NCBI GenBank assembly: GCA_012516015.1
Contig: JAAYXG010000030.1
Location: 1 to 5,658 of the forward strand
Origin: Lysobacteraceae bacterium
GTDB taxonomy: Bacteria > Pseudomonadota > Gammaproteobacteria > Steroidobacterales > Steroidobacteraceae
Length of the DNA stretch: 5,658 nucleotides
Direction: 5' to 3'
Part shown: piece by piece, positions 1-5,408 of the stretch
Layout of the letters: each line of letters begins with the position of its first letter
How positions within the stretch are numbered: position 1 is the stretch's first letter
Made by a program: the position numbers and the translations under genes
The notes under the pieces: generated by a model
What the model was told of the DNA's origin: nothing
Databases searched by the model: none
The model's input: the letters and a program-made list of their open reading frames with translations, nothing else

Positions 1-860
1 AACGCACCGCGCCGCGCAGTCGCCAGATTCTTGGCCGACAAGGCGCGTTGCACGATGTATTGGTCCGTACACCAGTACCAAATGCCGATGATCGGCGAGG
101 CGATCATGACGCCGAGCCACGGAAAATCGGGATCGCTGAGCGGACGCCAGAGCGCGAAGGCTTCCTTGTTCGCCGCGGCCGCTGCTTTCAACTCACCCCA
201 GCCCGCGAAGAAGCCTGCACCGTCGCCGAGCTTCACCAACCCCATGTACGTGATGATGAAGGAGCCGATCAAGATGATGACCGCCTGCGGAGTGGCGGTT
301 GCCATGATGGCGCGCATACCGCCGAAGACGGTGTAGATGCCGGTCAGAATGACGGTCGTGAAGGCGCCGACCCAGAACGCGTTGTCCGGCGAGCCGAACG
401 TGTCGGGGAGCAGCGCTTGGAACACGATGGCGCCGGCGTAGACGGTGACGCTCACCTTCGTGAACACATACGCGACGAGCGAGACGACGGAGAGAATGCC
501 TCGCGCGCGCGCGCTGAAGCGCCGCTCCAGGAATTCCGGAATCGTTTGCACGCCGGACTTGTAATAGAACGGCACGAAGAATCCGGCCAGCAGGATCAGG
601 ATCCACGCGTGCAGCTCCCAGTGCGCCATCGCCATGCCGGTCGAGGCGCCTTGACCCGCGAGACCGACGATGTGCTCGGAGCCGATGTTGGAGGTGAAAA
701 TAGAGGCACCGACGGCCACGAAGCCAGCGTTGCGTCCTGCGAGGAAATAGTCGACGGAGTCCTTCTGCTTCCTGCCGTAGTACCAGGCGAGCACGCCGAT
801 CAGGACGAAATAGAGAAAAATGATGGTCCAATCGAGGCCGGACATCGAAGGGCTTTGCAT
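1..860 (-). CDS. Sodium/solute symporter, SGLT-like (SSS family), C-terminal part outside the window
   Basis: This is an inner-membrane sodium-coupled transporter of the SSS/SLC5 family, probably for a sugar. I translated the minus strand from 860 and found 286 uninterrupted codons running off the left edge. Residues 11-28 form the first helix. They are followed by DYFLAGRN (37-44), GASIFTSNIGSEH (51-63) and TIPEFLERRF (106-115), then several hydrophobic helices and WYWCTDQYIVQRALSAKN (261-278), a hallmark of SGLT-type proteins. From family knowledge, N58, H63 and E82 align with sugar-site residues of human SGLT1 and vSGLT, and Y262/W263 with the SGLT1 Tyr-Trp pair. A sugar substrate is therefore likely but not proven. 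The ATG at 860 has AGGTG seven bases upstream (868-872). The in-frame ATG at 845 has no comparable site. A 259-base gap separates it from the deacetylase upstream on the same strand, so it may have its own promoter. The last third of the protein is missing from view. Confidence 0.93.
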   Translation of the reverse strand, partial: MQSPSMSGLDWTIIFLYFVLIGVLAWYYGRKQKDSVDYFLAGRNAGFVAVGASIFTSNIGSEHIVGLAGQGASTGMAMAHWELHAWILILLAGFFVPFYYKSGVQTIPEFLERRFSARARGILSVVSLVAYVFTKVSVTVYAGAIVFQALLPDTFGSPDNAFWVGAFTTVILTGIYTVFGGMRAIMATATPQAVIILIGSFIITYMGLVKLGDGAGFFAGWGELKAAAAANKEAFALWRPLSDPDFPWLGVMIASPIIGIWYWCTDQYIVQRALSAKNLATARRGA

Positions 861-875
861 ACGCTTGCACCTATT

Positions 876-883
876 TGGGCCCA
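876..883. other. 8-bp palindrome TGGGCCCA next to symporter ribosome binding site
   Basis: A perfect 8-base palindrome lies four bases upstream of the symporter's Shine-Dalgarno core. It would sit in the 5' leader of the symporter mRNA. It could be a small operator half-site or chance in GC-rich DNA; I cannot assign a function. Confidence 0.2.
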
Positions 884-918
884 TCCGACCGCACTGACCC
901 GCGCGATCCTGGCGGTGG

Positions 919-931
919 GACGCGAGCGTCG
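919..931. repeat. Intergenic 13-mer containing a dyad, copy 1 of 2
   Basis: The sequence GACGCGAGCGTCG contains the dyad GACGC-GA-GCGTC (919-930). The same 13 bases recur at 4760-4772 in another intergenic gap. Here it lies about 60 bases upstream of the symporter start. In GC-rich DNA one chance 13-mer repeat in a window this size is not very surprising, so any function is speculative. Confidence 0.3.
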
Positions 932-1067
932 GGTTGCAGCGGTTGGGCTGATTGTTCTAAGTAAGCCTAGCTGTGGTTCTTGCGGCCGAGCTCTGGTCTC
1001 AGATCCCCCACGGCCGGCGCACACCTTAGGGCGTCGGACGCTGAGCCGCAAGAGTATCGTCTGATAA

Positions 1068-1081
1068 CCGTCCGTTGACGG
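1068..1081. other. Small perfect hairpin downstream of the deacetylase gene
   Basis: CCGTC-CGTT-GACGG forms a 5-bp stem with a 4-base loop, 39 bases beyond the deacetylase stop on the minus strand. There is no T-run on either side, so it is at best a weak terminator or a transcript-end stabiliser. The rest of the 861-1119 gap holds no convincing gene, and I could not pick out a good sigma-70 promoter in it. Confidence 0.25.
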
Positions 1082-1119
1082 CTTCGCCCTGAAACCCGAA
1101 GGGAATTTAACCGTTGTCT

Positions 1120-1932
1120 TCAGCCGTTCTCGCAACGGGTGCGACTTCGCTCCGGCGCGATCAGCTCGCTCACGGTGACGGCTTGCAGCCCTCGTGCGCG
1201 CAGCCCTTGCAGAATCAAGGGCAGGGAGTCGGCGCCGCTGTGGCGGTGAGCTCCCGCGTTCTGATGCCCGTCGTGCAGGAGCACGATGTCCCCCGGACGA
1301 ATCTTTGCGAGCACTCGTTCCGCCACGCGCTTCGGATTCGAATCCAGGGTATCGCGGCTATGAACCGACCAGGCCACGATGCGTAGCGAGCGCGCGTGCG
1401 CCGCGCGCGCGAGGCGCGGGCTCTTGAGGCCGACGGGTGCTCGATAGAGCGGTACGGCGGCGGATCTCGTCAGCGTTCGGATCAGCGATTCGGTGCGTTC
1501 GATGTCTCCGAGCAAGCTGCGCACGGAATAGAAGTTCTGCAGATACGAGTGCGCCCACGAGTGATTGCCGATCTCGTGTCCCTCCGCGACAACTCGCGTC
1601 CCGATCGACATCGCGCGCTCGAGATGTCTGCCGATCATGAAGAAGGTCGCTCGGGCGCCGTACTCATTCAGCGTATCGAGAACGCGCGGCGTGACTTCTG
1701 CGTCGGGTCCGTCGTCGAACGTCAGCGCCACTTGCGCCCGCGCTCGGGGACCTCTCGAAAGCGTCGGATAGAACGTGCTCGACGACGGCCGAAAGATACC
1801 GTCTGCCAGAATCGCGGCGAAGGCGGCGGCAGGGACGCCGAGACCGCCGGTTGAAGCGCCGAACAGTGCGGCCGACGTGGCAAGCGCCGCTCCTCCGGCG
1901 AGTAGCACTTTATCCGCGCGACACAGATCCAC
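1120..1932 (-). CDS. Polysaccharide deacetylase (NodB homology domain, carbohydrate esterase family 4)
   Basis: This 270-residue protein is predicted to remove N- or O-acetyl groups from a cell-envelope or extracellular polysaccharide. The NodB motifs appear in order: TFDDGPD (71-77, catalytic-base and metal Asp at 73/74), HEIGNHSWAH (119-128, metal His 124 and 128), RAPVG (164-168), VAWSVHSRD (186-194) and IVLLHDG (216-222, His 220). All key catalytic positions are present, so an active metal-dependent esterase is expected. The N-terminus (residues 8-25 and 32-46) is hydrophobic and alanine/glycine-rich, which suggests a signal anchor or uncleaved signal that places the domain outside the cytoplasm. 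The start is GTG with GAGG five bases upstream (1938-1941), and there is no better ATG nearby. It lies 60 bases after the kinase-like gene on the same strand, so the two are likely co-transcribed. The exact polysaccharide cannot be told from the sequence. Confidence 0.93.
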   Translation of the reverse strand: MDLCRADKVLLAGGAALATSAALFGASTGGLGVPAAAFAAILADGIFRPSSSTFYPTLSRGPRARAQVALTFDDGPDAEVTPRVLDTLNEYGARATFFMIGRHLERAMSIGTRVVAEGHEIGNHSWAHSYLQNFYSVRSLLGDIERTESLIRTLTRSAAVPLYRAPVGLKSPRLARAAHARSLRIVAWSVHSRDTLDSNPKRVAERVLAKIRPGDIVLLHDGHQNAGAHRHSGADSLPLILQGLRARGLQAVTVSELIAPERSRTRCENG

Positions 1933-1992
1933 GACTACCTCGCATCGATGAGATTGCGAAGCATAGCGGGAGCCAGGGTGGAAGGGTCGAAA

Positions 1993-3330
1993 TCAGCCGG
2001 CGAGCAGCAGTCGACGAATGAGGTTCGGCCGCATGCGCTTCAAGAAGCTCGTGCCGTCCTGAGGTCGAGTCTTGCGGTCGAACGACAGGCACCGCTCGAT
2101 GAGCTTGCGAGCGCGCCGATTCAATCCAGGGATCGGCGCAAACTTTAAACCCTGCTGTCGCGCCGCTGCGAGCGTGCACCGCCGAAAAGGATGACTGCCG
2201 GCGAGCATCTCGTAAGCAATTACGCCGAGCGGGTACAGGTCGTCAGCGGGATGCGGCGTGCCATGTTGTGCCCAAGGATCGGCCGTATACGCCTCCGTGT
2301 AGGCTCGCAGCGTGAGCGTGTCGAGGACGTCGAGCGACTCATTGCTGTTCGGCACGGCGTGCACGAGCCCGAATCCCATGATCTTCGCCGTACCGTCTTC
2401 GCAGACGAACACGGCATGCGGGCTCAAGTCGCAATGAACGATCCCGTGGCGATGCGCGTGCGCAAGACCGCTCGCAATGCCTTCGATGATGGGCCAAGCC
2501 TTGTCGTACTCGAGTCCTTTGCCGCGGACCTCGCGAACGAGTCCGCTCAGCCAGCGGCCGCGCAAAGACTCCATGACGATGAAGACTTGGTCCTCGTATT
2601 GATCGATGTCGTAGATCGCAACGATGTTCGGATGGACGAGCGATTGCGAGCGCCTCACTGCGGCTTCGAGGGCGGCGTAGGCGAGCGGCTGGTGGCGCAG
2701 GTTTACCGCGATGACCTTCACGGTCACGTGGAAGTCGCGTTCCTTCGACTTGTAGAGATCGAGCGCAGCGAAGACTTGTCCGACGCCTCCCAGACCGAGC
2801 GGCGCGAGGATGCGATAGCGGCCGTTCAATGTCGTGCCGAGCGGAATCGGCTCCAGGGGATTGAGAGATTGTTGAGGAGCGGAGGGCGAAGAACGTTGCG
2901 CATTCGGTTCCAGCCACACCGTGCGGCTATCGCCCTCGGGGCTTGCGCTGGTTGCCCGCACGATCGCTGCAGGGCGCGTCACCGGCCGGAACAGCTCGGC
3001 TCGGAGCTGCTCCAGATTCGTGATCGGTGGGGGCACTCTCTTGCGCTTCGTACCGGGCGCGAATGGCGCTGGGCCGAGTCTCGGCACGACCGTCGCGGAA
3101 TCGAGCCAAACCGTCTTGTCGCATTGAAAATCTTCGAGCGCATCGAATAGCGCGCGAGCGGCGGCGCGCGAGAGGCGGCCCTGAACCATCTCGGCTTCGA
3201 TACGCTGGCCCCAAAAGCGCGTCCTGACCGGATCTTGCTTGGATGCGCTCGCCACGGCCTCGCAGGCGGCCTCGAGCGACAGACTGCCCTTACTCAGGCC
3301 CACGATGATGTCGTCTAATTGCACGGCCAT
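1993..3330 (-). CDS. Ser/Thr protein kinase-fold protein, probable pseudokinase
   Basis: This 445-residue protein has no visible membrane segment and is presumably cytosolic. Residues 1-80 are mostly helical, 80-165 form a proline/serine-rich linker, and about 169-436 form the kinase fold. Seen in the kinase fold: the glycine-rich loop GLGGVGQV (179-186), VTVK with Lys 205, a candidate alpha-C Glu 222, HPNIV (233-237), HCDLSPHA (299-306), the IMGFG segment (317-321) and DDLYPLG (363-369). In an active kinase the catalytic loop reads HRDLKPxN and is followed by DFG. Here Asp 301 is kept, but Lys is Ser 303, Asn is Ala 306 and the DFG Asp is Gly 319. Both metal-binding residues are therefore gone, and a clear APE motif is also lacking. 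ATP binding may survive, but normal phosphotransfer is unlikely. The ATG at 3330 has GAGGA five bases upstream. An upstream in-frame start at 3492 would add 54 low-complexity residues across the inverted-repeat element and is less likely. The gene precedes the deacetylase, suggesting a regulatory or scaffolding role in envelope modification; this is inference. Confidence 0.9.
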   Translation of the reverse strand: MAVQLDDIIVGLSKGSLSLEAACEAVASASKQDPVRTRFWGQRIEAEMVQGRLSRAAARALFDALEDFQCDKTVWLDSATVVPRLGPAPFAPGTKRKRVPPPITNLEQLRAELFRPVTRPAAIVRATSASPEGDSRTVWLEPNAQRSSPSAPQQSLNPLEPIPLGTTLNGRYRILAPLGLGGVGQVFAALDLYKSKERDFHVTVKVIAVNLRHQPLAYAALEAAVRRSQSLVHPNIVAIYDIDQYEDQVFIVMESLRGRWLSGLVREVRGKGLEYDKAWPIIEGIASGLAHAHRHGIVHCDLSPHAVFVCEDGTAKIMGFGLVHAVPNSNESLDVLDTLTLRAYTEAYTADPWAQHGTPHPADDLYPLGVIAYEMLAGSHPFRRCTLAAARQQGLKFAPIPGLNRRARKLIERCLSFDRKTRPQDGTSFLKRMRPNLIRRLLLAG

Positions 3331-3335
3331 GTACG

Positions 3336-3340
3336 TCCTC
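3336..3340 (-). promoter_or_regulatory. Ribosome binding site fixing the kinase-like gene start
   Basis: On the minus strand GAGGA lies five bases before the ATG at 3330. This near-ideal site favours the 445-residue protein over the longer reading from 3492. Confidence 0.75.
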
Positions 3341-3377
3341 GCAGCATCCGACCTTGTGATTCTTGTATCCGCGACGA

Positions 3378-3455
3378 ACGACAAACCGCTCTTTGCTGGT
3401 ATGCACTCCGTGCTCCGGAGCGAATACACTGAACGAGCCCCTGCTGGTTTGTCGT
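3378..3455. repeat. 78-base concentric inverted-repeat element upstream of the kinase-like gene
   Basis: Outer arms ACGACAAACC (3378-3387) and GGTTTGTCGT (3446-3455) are perfect 10-base reverse complements. In register inside them, GCTGGT (3395-3400) faces ACGAGC (3433-3438) with five of six positions paired. The middle is the perfect 10-base palindrome GCTCCGGAGC (3412-3421). All three blocks share the centre 3416.5. The element sits 48 bases upstream of the kinase-like ATG and about 135 bases upstream of the MoeB start, in the divergent control region. It could be an operator array, a structured 5' leader of the kinase mRNA, or the relic of a small mobile repeat. There is also a 7-base direct repeat, TGCTGGT (3394-3400 and 3442-3448). 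Confidence 0.6.
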
Positions 3456-3473
3456 AATGTATGCAAAGGATAG

Positions 3474-3532
3474 GGCGGTACCTCGACACCAAGGTGTGAC
3501 ACCCGGCTCATTTCTGTGCTGCGAGGCGGTAC
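3474..3532. repeat. Short direct and inverted repeats in the kinase/moeB intergenic region
   Basis: GGCGGTAC occurs at 3474-3481 and again at 3525-3532. Between them ACACC-AA-GGTGT (3486-3497) is immediately followed by a further ACACC (3499-3503), giving alternating half-sites. The cluster lies 60-115 bases upstream of the MoeB start and could bind a regulator of either divergent gene. The evidence is only sequence symmetry. I could not find a clear -35/-10 pair in this region. Confidence 0.3.
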
Positions 3533-3589
3533 AAGGAATGATCCGCAAGCCTGTCACTTGATTGGATTTTCCGTTTCGAGAAATGCGTC

Positions 3590-4756
3590 GTGATGGACTC
3601 CAGTAAGCCGTCTGTCGAGCTCACGCCGACAGAAATGAGCCGGTACAGCCGGCACTTGGCTTTGCGCGAGATCGGCGTGGCCGGTCAGGAGAAGCTGAAG
3701 GCCGCGCGCGTGCTGGTCGTCGGTGCGGGCGGCCTCGGATCTCCGTCGACGCTGTATTTGGCCGCAGCAGGGGTCGGAACGCTCGGCCTCATCGACAACG
3801 ACCGCATCGACGTCTCGAATCTGCAGCGGCAAGTCCTCTACGACACGCGCCAAGTCGGCGAGCCGAAGGTCGAAGCGGCGCAGCGCCGGCTCCGCGCACT
3901 CAATCCGGAGATCAACGTCGAAGTACACGACGTGGAGTTGCGGGCGGCGAACATCGCCGCGATCGTCGCGCGGTACGATGTCGTGCTCGATGGCACGGAT
4001 CGATTCGCGACGCGCTATATCGTGAACGATGCCTGCGTGATGCTGCGCAAGCCGCTCGTCTCGGCTGCCATCCATCGCTTCGAAGGGCAAGCGCTCACCT
4101 ATGTTCCCGATCGCGGACCCTGTTATCGGTGCCTGTTTCCGGATCCGCCGGCCGCGGGTCTCGTCCCGAACTGTGCAGAAGCGGGCGTGCTCGGCGTATT
4201 GCCCGGTGTGATGGGGTCGATTCAAGCGACCGAAGCGATCAAGCTGATCGTGGGCGCGGGCGAATTGCTCGTTGGCCGGCTTCTGACGTACGACGCGCTG
4301 GGACTTCGCTTCGCGGAGTTTCGCTTCGAACGACGCGACGATTGTCCTGTTTGCGGGCGCTCGCCATCCATTCGAGAGTTGCGCGATCTGCCGGAGGCCT
4401 GCAGCGCCGAGGATCTCGCGGCCGTGAGGAGACTGTCGGCGACGGACCTCAAAACGTTGCTTGCGAAGCAGCTCGGTGCTACGCCGGTGATCATCGATGT
4501 TCGCGAGCCGCAGGAGTTCGCGGTTTCGCATCTGCCGCGTTCGGTCAATATTCCGGTACGCGAGCTCGGCGCGCGGCTGGGCGAGCTGTCAGCTTCGGAT
4601 ACGGTGGTTTTCGTTTGTCGAAGCGGAGCGCGCAGCCTCACGGCATCGGGCATGGCGCGGCGCTTCGGTCTCGAGCAGCCGGCTCATCTCGAAGGGGGGT
4701 TGCTTGCGTGGGCGAGGGACGTGGATCCTTGGTTCGATGTTGCACCCGTGGGGTGA
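3590..4756 (+). CDS. moeB: MoeB/ThiF-like adenylyltransferase with C-terminal rhodanese domain
   Basis: This 388-residue cytosolic enzyme is predicted to adenylate the C-terminal glycine of a ubiquitin-like sulfur carrier (MoaD or ThiS type), and its rhodanese domain could deliver the sulfur, as in the eukaryotic Uba4/MOCS3 arrangement. The E1-like domain (about 12-260) shows GAGGLGSP (45-52), IDNDRID (68-74), SNLQRQ (76-81), DGTDRFATR (134-142), zinc-ligand pairs CYRC (178-181) and CPVC (252-255), and Cys 195 in NCAEAGVLG at the usual catalytic-cysteine position. The rhodanese domain (about 283-385) has IIDVREPQEF (301-310) and the active-site loop CRSGARS (343-349), so both halves look active. 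The start is GTG at 3590 or ATG at 3593. GAGAA (3578-3582) suits the GTG slightly better, and the choice changes only one residue. No carrier gene is in the window. The gene is divergent from the kinase-like gene. A ThiF role in thiamine synthesis is the alternative. Confidence 0.92.
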   Translation: MMDSSKPSVELTPTEMSRYSRHLALREIGVAGQEKLKAARVLVVGAGGLGSPSTLYLAAAGVGTLGLIDNDRIDVSNLQRQVLYDTRQVGEPKVEAAQRRLRALNPEINVEVHDVELRAANIAAIVARYDVVLDGTDRFATRYIVNDACVMLRKPLVSAAIHRFEGQALTYVPDRGPCYRCLFPDPPAAGLVPNCAEAGVLGVLPGVMGSIQATEAIKLIVGAGELLVGRLLTYDALGLRFAEFRFERRDDCPVCGRSPSIRELRDLPEACSAEDLAAVRRLSATDLKTLLAKQLGATPVIIDVREPQEFAVSHLPRSVNIPVRELGARLGELSASDTVVFVCRSGARSLTASGMARRFGLEQPAHLEGGLLAWARDVDPWFDVAPVG

Positions 4757-4759
4757 TGT

Positions 4760-4772
4760 GACGCGAGCGTCG
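4760..4772. repeat. Intergenic 13-mer containing a dyad, copy 2 of 2
   Basis: The same GACGCGAGCGTCG as at 919-931, starting four bases after the MoeB stop. Here it overlaps the left arm of the larger hairpin between the convergent genes. Confidence 0.3.
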
Positions 4773-4792
4773 AGCGCGACGGGCTGCTCGCG
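4762..4792. terminator. Possible bidirectional terminator hairpin between convergent genes
   Basis: CGCGAGC (4762-4768) pairs perfectly with GCTCGCG (4786-4792), and GTCG-AGCG-CGAC (4769-4780) nests inside. A further stem, GCTGC/GCAGC (4783-4787 and 4797-4801), competes with it. The structure fills most of the 51-base gap between the MoeB stop and the stop of the minus-strand small gene, which is where a shared terminator would be expected. There is no T-tract on either strand, so it is not a classical intrinsic terminator. Confidence 0.35.
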
Positions 4793-4807
4793 AACGGCAG
4801 CTCTGGG

Positions 4808-4990
4808 TTAGCGCGTATTCGAGCGCGGTCGCCGAGCGAGCGGCTGATCCAGCAGCCAACCGTTTGCCGGCTGCCATCCGGCGAGCTCTTGGCGACGACG
4901 CTGCCACGCTTGCTCGAGCGCCTTGGCCGCATCCGGCTGCACGGTCCTCACGGTGCTGCGCATGCGTACGACTTGTCCCGGGACTTTCAC
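4808..4990 (-). CDS. 60-residue basic protein of unknown function, coupled to the small membrane protein
   Basis: I do not recognise this protein. It reads MKVPGQVVRMRSTV at the start, continues through the charged, probably helical DAAKALEQAWQRRRQEL (20-36), and ends in a stretch rich in Trp, Pro and Arg. It is strongly basic, with no signal peptide or membrane segment. The start is GTG at 4990 with GAGGAGA seven bases upstream (4998-5004), one of the strongest ribosome binding sites in the window. The GTG overlaps the TGA of the preceding gene (GTGA), which points to translational coupling. The reading frame continues upstream as far as 5230, but that part overlaps the membrane gene and has an arginine/aspartate-rich composition typical of a wrong-frame reading. 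The short version is therefore preferred. Its stop is a TAA at 4808-4810, facing the end of the MoeB gene. Confidence 0.6.
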   Translation of the reverse strand: MKVPGQVVRMRSTVRTVQPDAAKALEQAWQRRRQELAGWQPANGWLLDQPLARRPRSNTR

Positions 4991-5208
4991 GATCCGATCT
5001 CCTCGACGAACACGATCTTCGACTGGGCGACTTCGCGCCGGTTCCGCGCGAATTGCGTCTGGCTCCGGCGACGCCGTTGCGGGCGTGTGCTCAACACGTC
5101 TGCAATGATCGCTGCGGCAATCGCAATCGCCGCAACCGCACCGATTGCGATGACGATCAGCGCTCTCAGCAGTACGGCGATGATCCGCATAACCACGAAC
5201 TTCGACAC
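4987..5208 (-). CDS. 73-residue single-helix membrane protein of unknown function
   Basis: The protein has a short N-terminus with K3, R8 and R15, one long hydrophobic segment (about 16-39, rich in Ile, Ala and Val), and a basic tail with TRPQRRRRSQ (41-50) and NRREV (56-60), ending KIVFVEEIGS. It looks like a small inner-membrane protein whose basic tail probably stays on the cytoplasmic side. I recognise no family. The start is uncertain: GTG at 5208 has AGGT twelve bases upstream, which is far, and an in-frame ATG at 5190 would give 67 residues and still keep the helix. The end of this gene contains the ribosome binding site of the 60-residue partner, and its TGA overlaps the partner's GTG. 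A membrane anchor plus a soluble basic partner is a reasonable guess, but no function can be named. Confidence 0.6.
   Translation of the reverse strand: MSKFVVMRIIAVLLRALIVIAIGAVAAIAIAAAIIADVLSTRPQRRRRSQTQFARNRREVAQSKIVFVEEIGS
4998..5004 (-). promoter_or_regulatory. Strong ribosome binding site for the 60-residue protein
   Basis: GAGGAGA on the minus strand, seven bases before the GTG at 4990. It lies inside the last codons of the membrane-protein gene and is the main reason for calling a separate second gene. Confidence 0.65.
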
Positions 5209-5235
5209 CCATTGAACGTGACCTGAACATTACTC

Positions 5236-5261
5236 GACCCGATCGTGACGATCATCGGGTC
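5236..5261. promoter_or_regulatory. 8-10-8 inverted repeat upstream of the small membrane gene
   Basis: GACCCGAT (5236-5243) and ATCGGGTC (5254-5261) are perfect reverse complements separated by ten bases. A second, overlapping dyad, GATCGT-G-ACGATC (5241-5253), shares its bases. It lies 28 bases upstream of the GTG at 5208. It could be an operator, or a stem-loop in the leader of the small-gene mRNA. Confidence 0.45.
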
Positions 5262-5264
5262 TTC

Positions 5265-5283
5265 CGGAATGACATTGATTCCG
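5265..5283. promoter_or_regulatory. 6-7-6 inverted repeat, tandem with the preceding one
   Basis: CGGAAT (5265-5270) and ATTCCG (5278-5283) flank seven bases. It starts three bases after the 8-10-8 repeat, so a minus-strand transcript starting upstream would carry two adjacent stem-loops before the small membrane gene. Confidence 0.4.
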
Positions 5284-5378
5284 CAAAAGCAATGCTCTGC
5301 ACGAGTGTGTCGGCAGCCGTGCTTGCAGACCATCGGACTTTGGATCCAGGCGGCAGGCGTGAAGCTAAGCTACCTGAG

Positions 5379-5408
5379 TTGAGCCGCTCGTGTCAGTCGG
5401 GCGACAAT
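5379..5408 (+). promoter_or_regulatory. Candidate sigma-70 promoter for the right-end membrane protein
   Basis: TTGAGC (5379-5384, four of six to the -35 consensus) and GACAAT (5403-5408, four of six to the -10 consensus) are 18 bases apart. Transcription would start near 5415, leaving a leader of about 35 bases before the ATG at 5450. It is the best promoter match I found by eye in the window. Confidence 0.4.

Noticed and set aside
193..870. Minus-strand open frame of 225 codons from 870
   Set aside because: It is the symporter region read in a wrong frame. The translation is full of Arg and His, while the frame from 860 gives a textbook transporter.
48..1064. Long plus-strand open frame of 338 codons opposite the symporter
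   Set aside because: Its translation is rich in Arg, Asp, Glu and His with no recognisable motif, and it is antisense to a clear SGLT-type protein. Such long antisense frames are common in GC-rich DNA.
1935..1964. Nine-residue leader peptide frame just before the deacetylase GTG
   Set aside because: An ATG-to-TAG mini frame ends two bases before the GTG, which would suit coupling, but it has no convincing ribosome binding site of its own.
2191..3150. 319-codon plus-strand frame opposite the kinase-like gene
   Set aside because: Antisense shadow with no domain signature. The opposite strand carries the kinase motifs.
1993..3492. Longer 499-residue version of the kinase-like protein
   Set aside because: The extra 54 residues have no family character and run across the inverted-repeat element. 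The ATG at 3330 has a near-ideal ribosome binding site.
3554..4531. 325-codon minus-strand frame opposite moeB
   Set aside because: Arg/His-rich antisense shadow of a well supported enzyme.
4808..5230. 140-residue reading of the small gene downstream of MoeB
   Set aside because: Only the last 60 residues look protein-like. The upstream part is Arg/Asp/Cys-rich and overlaps the better membrane-protein frame. The strong ribosome binding site at 4998-5004 supports an internal GTG start.
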